Below the pieces are notes generated by a model. It did no database searches. It had not been told where the DNA came from and worked only from the letters and a program-made list of their open reading frames with translations. The translations under genes were made by a program, and so were the position numbers. This document shows, piece by piece, positions 1 through 6,722 of a stretch of 11,706 nucleotides of DNA. The DNA is from Bacteroidota bacterium (GTDB lineage: Bacteria > Bacteroidota > Bacteroidia > 2-12-FULL-35-15), in contig JAPLDC010000037.1 in NCBI GenBank assembly GCA_026391935.1, positions 13,562-25,267 on the forward strand. Reading direction: 5' to 3'. The first letter of the stretch is position 1; every line of letters begins with the position of its first letter.

Positions 1-7
1 CCATAAA

Positions 8-50
8 TTATAAACACCTATCTATTTTAAGAATAGATAGGTGTTTATAA
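8..50 (-). terminator. Long perfect hairpin 3' of the T9SS cargo gene
   Basis: A 19-bp perfect inverted repeat (arms 8-26 and 32-50, 5-nt loop ttaag) lies 12 bases past the stop codon of the minus-strand gene ending at 63. Read on the minus strand, the stem is followed by only a short T run (tttatgg), so it is a weak intrinsic terminator by the U-tract rule. The stem is long enough to end transcription or protect the 3' end. It could also serve a convergent gene to the left of the window. Confidence 0.7.
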
Positions 51-62
51 AATAGGATAACA

Positions 63-758
63 CTATTGTTTGATGACCCGAATGGTTCGCGTTTGTTTAT
101 TTTGGAGTTGAATATTAATTAAATAAGTTCCTGCTTTCCATTGATCTGTACAAATTGTATTTGGATTTTTTTCTGTTTGAATTAAGCGACCTTGTATATC
201 AAATATTCTTACTTCTTCAATGGCAATTGCCCCCGTATTTTCAAGTGTAAAATTGCTTGTTGTCGGATTTGGGTATGCGTTAATTAGTTTTATTAGATCA
301 ATTTCATTTACCCCAACAGGCATAGTGATTATTTCTATATATGTTAGTGAGCCTCCAAAATTGCCAGTTGATGTAGCTATTGGCCATATTACAATCACAT
401 TAATATCATAATGGTATCTATTAGGATTTACTGGAGTGGACACATCGTATAGCGGAAATAAGATAAAAGACAGACTATCCCCGGGAGCGATAGTGTAGGA
501 TCCAAAATAGGTTGTATCTACCGTATGAAAAAGAAAACCCGATGTATCCTGAACATAAGTAATAAAATGCAGGCTGTCTGCAAAGGCTGATGAACCATTA
601 TTAACAAGCCAAAACGAAATGCTATCCGAAGATCCAGAAGGGATTGTGTCGTGCCCAATTGAAACAGAATAAGGGCTGATTCCTATTGAGTCTTGCGCTT
701 CACTTTTTACTATAAAAAGAAATAATGGCAACGCGATTAAAAGAATGTGCTTTTTCAT
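63..758 (-). CDS. Secreted protein with T9SS type A C-terminal sorting domain
   Basis: This is a 231-residue protein with a clear Sec signal peptide (residues 1-21, hydrophobic core LLIALPLFLFIV, likely cleavage SEA|QDS). The middle, about residues 25-150, is rich in Ser, Thr, Asp and aromatics with alternating hydrophobic stretches, which suggests an Ig/CARDB-like beta sandwich, but I do not recognise a specific family. The C-terminal ~70 residues are a Por secretion-system (type IX) type A sorting domain: the AYPNPTTSNFTL motif near residue 162, then IFDIQGRLIQ, then KAGTYLINIQL and a basic end. By family knowledge the protein is exported by Sec, then moved across the outer membrane by T9SS, where the C-terminal domain is removed. 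The start is ATG at 758-756, with no good Shine-Dalgarno sequence. It is a single gene with its own promoter and hairpin. Cargo function is unknown; the small size and lack of catalytic motifs favour a surface or structural role. Confidence 0.9.
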   Translation of the reverse strand: MKKHILLIALPLFLFIVKSEAQDSIGISPYSVSIGHDTIPSGSSDSISFWLVNNGSSAFADSLHFITYVQDTSGFLFHTVDTTYFGSYTIAPGDSLSFILFPLYDVSTPVNPNRYHYDINVIVIWPIATSTGNFGGSLTYIEIITMPVGVNEIDLIKLINAYPNPTTSNFTLENTGAIAIEEVRIFDIQGRLIQTEKNPNTICTDQWKAGTYLINIQLQNKQTRTIRVIKQ

Positions 759-793
759 GGCTCAAATGTTAAATTTTCGGGATGTTTTATATT

Positions 794-801
794 CAAAAGT
801 A
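794..801 (-). promoter_or_regulatory. Bacteroidota -7 element (TACTTTTG) for the T9SS cargo gene
   Basis: On the minus strand this reads TACTTTTG, a perfect match to the Bacteroidota primary-sigma -7 consensus TAnnTTTG. It lies about 36 bases upstream of the ATG at 758, giving a short leader. No matching TTG/TTTG -33 element is visible at 19-21 bases spacing, so the call rests on the -7 match and its position. Confidence 0.5.
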
Positions 802-825
802 TTTAAATATAACGGCATATTAAAT

Positions 826-833
826 TAATTTTG
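826..833 (+). promoter_or_regulatory. Bacteroidota -7 element (TAATTTTG) for the helical-repeat gene
   Basis: TAATTTTG matches TAnnTTTG perfectly and lies 30 bases upstream of the ATG at 864, implying a leader of about 20-25 bases. It is divergent from, and 24 bases away from, the minus-strand -7 element at 794-801, so the two promoters are nearly back to back. No clear -33 TTTG is seen. Confidence 0.5.
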
Positions 834-863
834 TAATTTTCTTACGTATTCAAAAACATAAAG

Positions 864-2294
864 ATGAACATACTTCCCGAAGTAATTGGCAATATGAATA
901 AAGAGGAAATTCGAAATTTCAAACTCTTTATAAATCGGACAGAAAAGGCAACAGCAAGAAAAGATGAGCTGTTATTTGATCTTATCCGCAAACAGTTTCC
1001 CGCATATAACGAGCAAAAAATATTATTGAAATTATATCAAACTGACGATAAAAATGCGCTGTATCGTCTTAAAAACAGGCTGTTTGAGGATATAGGAAAA
1101 AGTTTGACTTTGCATTATTATGATTCTACCGAATACAATATTATTTTAAATTATTTATTTCTTTCGCGATTATTCCAAGATAAAGGGCAAGCAAAAACAG
1201 CCTTTTATTATTTAACAAAGGCGTTCCGGAAGGCTAACGAAAACGAATACCTTGACTGGCTGGATATTATTTATAGCGAATTCATCAAACTTTCGCATGA
1301 AACACTTGAGATCAATCCGGAAGAATATATTCAAAAAAGAAAGGATAACCGATCAAAACTAAATAAGGTACAAGAGATAGACGATATACTGGCGGCATTA
1401 ATTTACCGGATAAAAGTTTCGCAAAACTTTGCAAAACAAAACACAGAGATTCTTCAATTATTACAAAAAACTGTGAACGATTTTTCGAAAAGCAAGGATG
1501 TGAAAAACAGTCCGGTCTTGCGATTCAAGATTTACCAGTCGGTAAGCCGCATCCTCCTCCAACAACAGGATTTCAAATCGTTGGAAAAATATTTATTGAA
1601 GACATACGATGAATTTACCAAGGAAAAATTGTTTAATAAAAACAATCACGATACAAAACTTCAGATGCTTACTTATTTGATAAATTCTTTATTTAAAAAT
1701 AAAAAAATCGATCTTTCTTTAACCTATGCGGATAAGCTGAAATCAGCGATGGACGAGTTTGGAAAGCTGTTGCATGACAAATATTTATTTTATTATTATA
1801 ACTCTTTGGTGATCAATTATTCGGTAAAAAATATTGACAAAGCAATCGAGATACTTCATGAGGCGAAAGACAATAGTAGTATCAAGAAGCTTTCAATTTA
1901 TAATGTATTTGTGTATTTGAATCTTGCCGTATTGAATTTCGACAAGAGAAATTTCAAGGAATCGTTAAAAAACCTTGTAAAACCTATGATGCAGGATGCA
2001 TTCAAGCATTTGGATGAGGCGTGGCATTTAAAACTGGCTGTTTTTGAATTAATGATCCGCTATGAACTGAATGATTTTGATTATTTAGAACATAAAATGG
2101 AAAGGGTAAAAAAGGAATATGCCGGATTATTGAAAAAGGAAGAGTATGTTCGTCAAAAGCAAATTATTTATTTGATCGATCGTATGGAAAAGTCGGAAGG
2201 GCTTAAAAAAGACAAGCAACTGTTAAAGGAAATTAACGCGTTGCTTGATGGAATAATGTTAAATAGTACTTCGGATACTGATATTATTAATTAG
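864..2294 (+). CDS. Helical-repeat (TPR-like) cytoplasmic protein of unknown function
   Basis: This is a 476-residue, Lys/Leu/Tyr-rich, predicted almost all-alpha protein with no signal peptide and no membrane segment. The N-terminal ~80 residues (NKEEIRNFKLFI, then RKDELLFDLIRKQ, then KNALYRLKNRLFEDIGKSL) look like a compact helical domain; from memory, similar N-termini recur in Bacteroidota proteins of unknown function. The rest is a chain of paired helices with TPR-like spacing, for example around residues 95-128 (LFLSRLFQDKGQAKTAFYYL), about 270-300, about 310-340 (NIDKAIEILHEAKD) and about 350-380 (LNFDKRNFKESLKNL). This suggests a solenoid scaffold for protein binding. No catalytic motif is seen. 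The start is ATG at 864 with an AT-rich leader and no Shine-Dalgarno sequence. It stands alone on the plus strand and its stop is only 22 bases from the end of the convergent RsbW-like gene. The solenoid call is inferred from sequence pattern. Confidence 0.8.
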   Translation: MNILPEVIGNMNKEEIRNFKLFINRTEKATARKDELLFDLIRKQFPAYNEQKILLKLYQTDDKNALYRLKNRLFEDIGKSLTLHYYDSTEYNIILNYLFLSRLFQDKGQAKTAFYYLTKAFRKANENEYLDWLDIIYSEFIKLSHETLEINPEEYIQKRKDNRSKLNKVQEIDDILAALIYRIKVSQNFAKQNTEILQLLQKTVNDFSKSKDVKNSPVLRFKIYQSVSRILLQQQDFKSLEKYLLKTYDEFTKEKLFNKNNHDTKLQMLTYLINSLFKNKKIDLSLTYADKLKSAMDEFGKLLHDKYLFYYYNSLVINYSVKNIDKAIEILHEAKDNSSIKKLSIYNVFVYLNLAVLNFDKRNFKESLKNLVKPMMQDAFKHLDEAWHLKLAVFELMIRYELNDFDYLEHKMERVKKEYAGLLKKEEYVRQKQIIYLIDRMEKSEGLKKDKQLLKEINALLDGIMLNSTSDTDIIN

Positions 2295-2316
2295 GGCGAT
2301 TGGTTGAAAGGGAAAA

Positions 2317-2733
2317 TCAGTTAGCTGCCATATTAAAATCTAATACGACCTTGCTTCCGTTGTCTTCGAAGGAAACTTTGTCGGCAAGATTGCGCATTAA
2401 GAATACACCGCGACCGTTTGGGTTTTCAATATTCTCAGGATTTGTCGGGTCAGGTAGTGTGTCGTAGCTAAAGCCTGTTCCTTCATCTTTTACAATAAAA
2501 GAAACGTGGTCGGGGAAAGATTTAAAAAAGATGTCTATGTTTTTTTGAGGATTCGCTTGGTTACCATGATAAATAGCATTATTTACCGCTTCAGTTATTG
2601 CAACGAGAATATTCCCATAATAATCTTCGCTGATATTAAAAAGATCGCACACATCTTCAATCATACGCTCAACAAGAATGATGTTTTCTGCTCTCGAAGC
2701 GATTCTTATTTTTTGATTTTCTGCAAGCACCAT
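2317..2733 (-). CDS. RsbW-like anti-sigma factor / HATPase_c serine-protein kinase
   Basis: This 138-residue protein is a single HATPase_c_2 (GHKL) domain of the RsbW/SpoIIAB type. The N box is ITEAVNNAIYHGN (residues 46-58, with the Mg-binding Asn at 51/52). The G1 box is KDEGTGF (82-88) and the G2 box is NGRGVFLMRNLAD (106-118). In this family such proteins bind a sigma factor or phosphorylate a STAS-domain anti-anti-sigma partner using ATP. No STAS, PP2C or sigma gene is in the window, so the partner is unknown. I chose ATG at 2733-2731, one base after the stop of the upstream DUF4175 gene (TAAtATG), which implies translational coupling. A TTG four codons earlier would overlap that gene by 11 bases and is less likely. 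Length is normal for stand-alone RsbW proteins. From memory, the DUF4175/ATP-binding pair is common in Bacteroidota, usually with ybeY and mnmG next, but those genes are absent here. Confidence 0.88.
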   Translation of the reverse strand: MVLAENQKIRIASRAENIILVERMIEDVCDLFNISEDYYGNILVAITEAVNNAIYHGNQANPQKNIDIFFKSFPDHVSFIVKDEGTGFSYDTLPDPTNPENIENPNGRGVFLMRNLADKVSFEDNGSKVVLDFNMAAN

Positions 2734-2734
2734 A

Positions 2735-5700
2735 TTAGTTTCCAAAGTTGTTAAAGTATTGGTTTACTTTTGACTTATAGAAAGGAGTCAATGACGGTGG
2801 AACCGTTTTCAGTAATTCCGTTTCTTTTTGTTTCAAGAGGTTATACTCTAAAAAATCATTAGGGTTACTAAAATTTTCATTTTTTGCTTCATTTGATTGT
2901 CTTTTTTCATCCATTTCTCTCTCTTTCTCCGCTTTCTCGCTCTCCAAAAGGCGTGTCAAAATTTCTTCCTGACGGTTAATTGTTTCCTGACTGATCATTT
3001 TATTAACAAGATCCGTCTCCGTTTCTTCCATTTTTTCTGCAATCTTACTCATTCCTCCGGCACCCTTTCCATCTTTATTGATCTGGTCCGACATTTTTTG
3101 CAGCTCTTGTCGCAATGCGGCCTGCTGCGCTGCCAGTTGAGCCAATTCCTGACTCATTCCACCTGTTCCCATACCGGGTTTGGTTCCCGGCTTATTACCG
3201 CCTTTTTCCATTCCCTCTTTCAATTTTTTTATCTGTTGATTAATCTGTTCCTGCATTTGTCTCATGCTTGCCATCGATGGCTTTTGCCCCTTACCACCGG
3301 GTTTGTTGCAGCTTCCACTGCCAGGTTTTCCTTTTTTTGCTGCTTCTTGCATTTGCGACAATGCCTCACTCAGCATCAGCGCAAGATTGTTGATAGAGGT
3401 CATCGCGAACTGCTGACGGCTAAGCGCTTCCTGTTTATGATTTTTTCCATCAATTGAAGGAGTTTGCGCCTCGGTAACTTCATCAAGGGCTTTTTCCATA
3501 TTCATATTGATGGCACTTATCTCTTTATTCACCGCAGCAGCAATTTGAGGGACACGTTTGCTTAACGCCAATAAAGTATCTTCCACCATTTTTGCATCAT
3601 CCTTCAATTTTTTCTGTTTCTGATTGATCTTTACAAATTGTGGATCATTCGTTTTGGTCTTAGTGAGTTCATTCATCAAGGCTTCTTGTCCGAAGGAAAG
3701 TTGAAGAATATTTTCCAATAAACCTCTCATCTTATCAATGTCCTCACCATCTTTTTGTTCTTGTTCCTGTTGTTGAGCCTGCTCCATCTGCTGACTCATT
3801 TCCTCCATTTTTTTAGCCGCCTCCTTTTGAGATTTAGACGCCTCTTTCTTTTTCTTATCGTTCAGTTGATCACTGCTTTTTTGCATTTCTTTCTGAACCT
3901 CATCTTGTTTTTGATCCGTGTTTTCAAGTTTCTTTGGCTCCTCCAGTTCGCTATTCTTTTTTTCTAGCTCTTTCAGATCTTTCTTTATATCATCAAACTT
4001 TTTATTCAATTCATCTTGCTTGTCTTTTTGCTCCTTTGCATCCGACTTTTTATCTTCTGATTGTTTTGCTAGTTCATCTTGTTTTTTTGACAGATCATTT
4101 AGCTTATCGATATTCTCCTGCAGTTTTTGTTCCACTTCCAATTGCTTAAAGATCTCAAGGTTACGATCAAGCTCCTTCATCAGATCTTTATTCTCCAATT
4201 TCATTTTTTCCAAAGCCTCTTGCACTTTGTCCTTATCCAACTTTTCTAAAAGTTTTTGCAGCTCATCATATTTTGCTTTCAACTCAGGAGTCATTACTTT
4301 ATTGAACAACTCTTCCAGTTGTTTTTGCTTTTCAAGCATTTCATCGTCAGGCTTTTTGTATTCGTTTTTTTGCTCGTTATTTTGTTGGTTTTCATTATTT
4401 ACTTTCTCAACTTTTTTCTGAAGATCTTTTTGTTTTTCAAGCAGTTCTTTCAGTTTCTTTTTTTCATCCCAGGAAAGATCTTTCTTCTCAGCAACTTTTC
4501 GTTGTAGGTCTGCTAATTCTTTTTGAACTTCTTTTGCCTGACGAAGACTTTCTTCAAGATCGTCCTTGATTTTATTATTGTTTTTATCAGTGTTTTCCTC
4601 TAATTCTTTTAGTGTGGGTGCTTTAAAGATCATTTTCTGTGATCGTGAAGATTTGCTTCCATTCACCCCGTCATTGTCCCATACTTCAAAATAATATTCA
4701 ATCTGATCACCCGGAGAAACGCCTATAGAAGTCATATCCCAATAATGATAAAATTGATCTTGCGTTGACAACTTGCTTACTGCAATAGGAATACTATTGG
4801 TCGTCATCTTTTTAAAATTATCGCTTGTCGCCGTATCGTTGCTGGTGATAAAACGGTAATTGAAGGAAAGCTTATTGAAACCGTAATCATCTTTTATTTC
4901 ACCACGAAAAGAAATACGTTTATCCGAAGTGGAATCTTTCTTTTCAGTAACAGTTATTTGAGGAAAGGCATCAGGAATAACATTTATAGCGTATGTAACA
5001 GAGTCTTTGCTTTTCAAGAATTGATTTGATGTGGTTACAGAATAGGATTTATCATGGAACAAACGAGTGGAATAAATGAAATTGTTTTCACTTGTCGGGG
5101 CTACAGTAAAAGATGTATCGTTAAAATTCAACCGTAGCTGTTTAGTATTTTGAGTGTTGAAATCCCAGCTAAGTTTAGTGCCGGCTGGCACAACCAGGTC
5201 CCCGGTATTTTTAACAACCTCATCTTTTTTGTTCAAATATTTAGGATAAGCAATGGCGATATCAAAATTCAATAGAATTGGATTTGGCAAAGCAACTAAC
5301 TCATATTCCTTCGATTTAAAGCCATCAGCAGCAAGCTGGAACAAAATATTTTTCTGAACATTCTTAAAAACATAGTTGAAGTTTACAATGTTTTCTTTGT
5401 CGAGCTTAAATTCATTCCCGTCAATTTCAACATACACAACATCCGGAACTTCATCTCCGGTAAGTTTTACTTTTAGCTCATAATCTTGCTGAGCAACAGT
5501 TTTAAGCTCCGTATTCGTAATCACAAATTGAAAAGGAGCTTCCTTCTCGAAATATTCACTGTGTTTTACCAAACGTTTTGTTCCATCGGTAATGATACTT
5601 GGTGCGGCAAATAAGATAACGGTTATGATCAAAATTGGCAATAGTGCATATTTTAAATATTTCCTGTTTTCAGAAAAATCAACTGCGGAAGAAAATGGGA

Positions 5701-6139
5701 TTGGTTTTAACTCTTTTGTTTTTTGATTGATGCTTGCTTCAATTAGTTGATAGTTGTTAGTTGTTGGTTGTTGGTTTGTGTCCCGCAACGACTGCAATTG
5801 TAATACATTCAAAAGTTTGTCTTGCACATTTGAAAAGTGTTTTCCAATTATTGCAGATGCCTCTTCATGCGAAATTATTTTCCCGAAATGATAAAGTTTA
5901 GAAACAGGGATAGCGATATATTTCACCAACATAAATCCTGTTGCTAAAACAAACGAATAAAATAAAATTGTTCGGATCGTAGAATTGAAATGAGCAAAAT
6001 ATTCCAATGCAGTAACGGCAACAAAAAAGAGCAATACCAAGCCAATACTATAAATTAATCCGCGTAAAAGCTGATTTTTATAATATTTCCGGATGAATTC
6101 ATCCAGTTTTTCAATCAAATTGTTATAATTGCTAGACAT
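2735..6139 (-). CDS. DUF4175-family membrane protein with giant coiled coil
   Basis: This is a 1134-residue protein. The N-terminal membrane region has helices at about 26-46, 57-77 and 162-182. An extracytoplasmic beta-rich part follows (about 185-500), including the stretch around RISFRGEIKDDYGFNKLSF, and then a very long Lys/Glu/Gln/Asp coiled coil (about 507-800, heptad-like). The C-terminal third is helical and Gln/Met-rich, broken by Gly/Pro linkers (about 932-957 and 979-992), and ends in a conserved-looking segment (EYNLLKQKETELLKTVPPSL). This architecture matches what I know as DUF4175 in Bacteroidota; the biochemical role is unknown. It starts at ATG 6139 about 40 bases below a perfect -7 element and is followed with no gap by the RsbW-like gene, so the two probably work together, perhaps as an envelope sensor and a cytoplasmic regulator (inference). 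The strong Lys/Glu codon bias creates many long but spurious reading frames on the opposite strand. Confidence 0.88.
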   Translation of the reverse strand: MSSNYNNLIEKLDEFIRKYYKNQLLRGLIYSIGLVLLFFVAVTALEYFAHFNSTIRTILFYSFVLATGFMLVKYIAIPVSKLYHFGKIISHEEASAIIGKHFSNVQDKLLNVLQLQSLRDTNQQPTTNNYQLIEASINQKTKELKPIPFSSAVDFSENRKYLKYALLPILIITVILFAAPSIITDGTKRLVKHSEYFEKEAPFQFVITNTELKTVAQQDYELKVKLTGDEVPDVVYVEIDGNEFKLDKENIVNFNYVFKNVQKNILFQLAADGFKSKEYELVALPNPILLNFDIAIAYPKYLNKKDEVVKNTGDLVVPAGTKLSWDFNTQNTKQLRLNFNDTSFTVAPTSENNFIYSTRLFHDKSYSVTTSNQFLKSKDSVTYAINVIPDAFPQITVTEKKDSTSDKRISFRGEIKDDYGFNKLSFNYRFITSNDTATSDNFKKMTTNSIPIAVSKLSTQDQFYHYWDMTSIGVSPGDQIEYYFEVWDNDGVNGSKSSRSQKMIFKAPTLKELEENTDKNNNKIKDDLEESLRQAKEVQKELADLQRKVAEKKDLSWDEKKKLKELLEKQKDLQKKVEKVNNENQQNNEQKNEYKKPDDEMLEKQKQLEELFNKVMTPELKAKYDELQKLLEKLDKDKVQEALEKMKLENKDLMKELDRNLEIFKQLEVEQKLQENIDKLNDLSKKQDELAKQSEDKKSDAKEQKDKQDELNKKFDDIKKDLKELEKKNSELEEPKKLENTDQKQDEVQKEMQKSSDQLNDKKKKEASKSQKEAAKKMEEMSQQMEQAQQQEQEQKDGEDIDKMRGLLENILQLSFGQEALMNELTKTKTNDPQFVKINQKQKKLKDDAKMVEDTLLALSKRVPQIAAAVNKEISAINMNMEKALDEVTEAQTPSIDGKNHKQEALSRQQFAMTSINNLALMLSEALSQMQEAAKKGKPGSGSCNKPGGKGQKPSMASMRQMQEQINQQIKKLKEGMEKGGNKPGTKPGMGTGGMSQELAQLAAQQAALRQELQKMSDQINKDGKGAGGMSKIAEKMEETETDLVNKMISQETINRQEEILTRLLESEKAEKEREMDEKRQSNEAKNENFSNPNDFLEYNLLKQKETELLKTVPPSLTPFYKSKVNQYFNNFGN
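5744..5778. repeat. 7-bp short tandem repeat inside the DUF4175 gene
   Basis: Five consecutive 7-bp units on the plus strand: tagttga, tagttgt, tagttgt, tggttgt, tggtttg. On the coding strand they encode the low-complexity stretch NQQPTTNNYQL (about residues 122-132), between the second and third membrane helices. Because 7 is not a multiple of 3, gain or loss of one unit would shift the frame. Confidence 0.75.
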
Positions 6140-6179
6140 CCTATTCTATAACGCTGTTTTTGATGCTTTGTTACACCTT

Positions 6180-6187
6180 CAAAGATA
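6180..6187 (-). promoter_or_regulatory. Bacteroidota -7 element (TATCTTTG) for the DUF4175-RsbW operon
   Basis: Read on the minus strand this is TATCTTTG, a perfect TAnnTTTG match, 40 bases upstream of the ATG at 6139. No convincing -33 element is seen at 19-21 bases. Position relative to the start codon supports it as the operon promoter. Confidence 0.5.
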
Positions 6188-6601
6188 ATGAATTATTAAC
6201 CTTTTTCTATCGTGGATTTGGTTAAAAAAACGCAAACAATTTGCTGTGGTGTTATTTTTTTTAAAGAAAGGCGGGAAAGTAATCAGAAAAAACGTTTGCT
6301 GGATTGAGACTTGAGCCTCTTTTAGTAATTGGTTCAATACATTCTTCTGTGGTTTTATCTTTGTAATAGATGCATAAGGAGTTTTATTATAATTAATAGA
6401 TCAGATAGAAATCTTGACTTTTATATCTAGTTTATTTTCCATGAGCAAATTACTTGCAATTGATGGAAGCTGTTATTAATTTTACCGAGTACGATAGTTG
6501 ACAGATTATGTATCAGTGATGTAAAACAATAAAGCAAATTGAAGAATATTCTATTAAGTAAAACTTACTCTATATTCCCAAAACATTAATTCGATTATAA
6601 A

Positions 6602-6634
6602 TTTGTAAGCAAAAAATTATATAAATAAAATTTG
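6602..6634 (+). promoter_or_regulatory. Candidate promoter of the WG-repeat gene (TTTG-N20-TAaaaTTTG)
   Basis: TTTG at 6602-6605 is followed after exactly 20 bases by TAAAATTTG (6626-6634), a -7 element with one extra base between TA and TTTG. The -33 spacing fits the Bacteroidota pattern well. The transcript would begin near 6641 and have a leader of about 80 bases. An alternative imperfect -7 (TACTTTTA, 6640-6647) lies just downstream. Confidence 0.35.
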
Positions 6635-6722
6635 CAGAATACTTTTACAAAAGTGCCATTCTTATTTTTTTATTTTTTCAAGCTTTTTAGTTACATTCTT
6701 GACCAAAAATACATTATAGAAA

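Larger units (their letters stand above)
6140..6722. other. Non-coding intergenic region between divergent genes
   Basis: This is a 583-bp, AT-rich stretch with stops in all frames and no open frame worth calling. It must hold the promoter of the DUF4175 operon (left end) and of the WG-repeat gene (right end). I see no tRNA-like fold, no strong hairpin and no IS ends. A lone TAnnTTTG match on the plus strand at 6356-6363 is within chance expectation for this composition. Confidence 0.6.

Noticed and set aside
2734..2745. TTG at 2745 as the start of the RsbW-like gene (four extra residues)
   Set aside because: The codon is TTG, it overlaps the upstream gene by 11 bases, and an ATG directly after the upstream stop gives a normal-length domain.
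2897..4507. Several long plus-strand open frames rich in Phe, Leu and Ser
   Set aside because: They are antisense shadows of the Lys/Glu/Gln-rich coiled coil of the DUF4175 gene; stop codons are rare opposite such codons.
6356..6363. Perfect TAnnTTTG match on the plus strand in the 583-bp intergenic region, possibly an sRNA promoter
   Set aside because: About one such match is expected by chance in this length of AT-rich DNA on both strands. No terminator, ORF or structure follows it before the WG gene.
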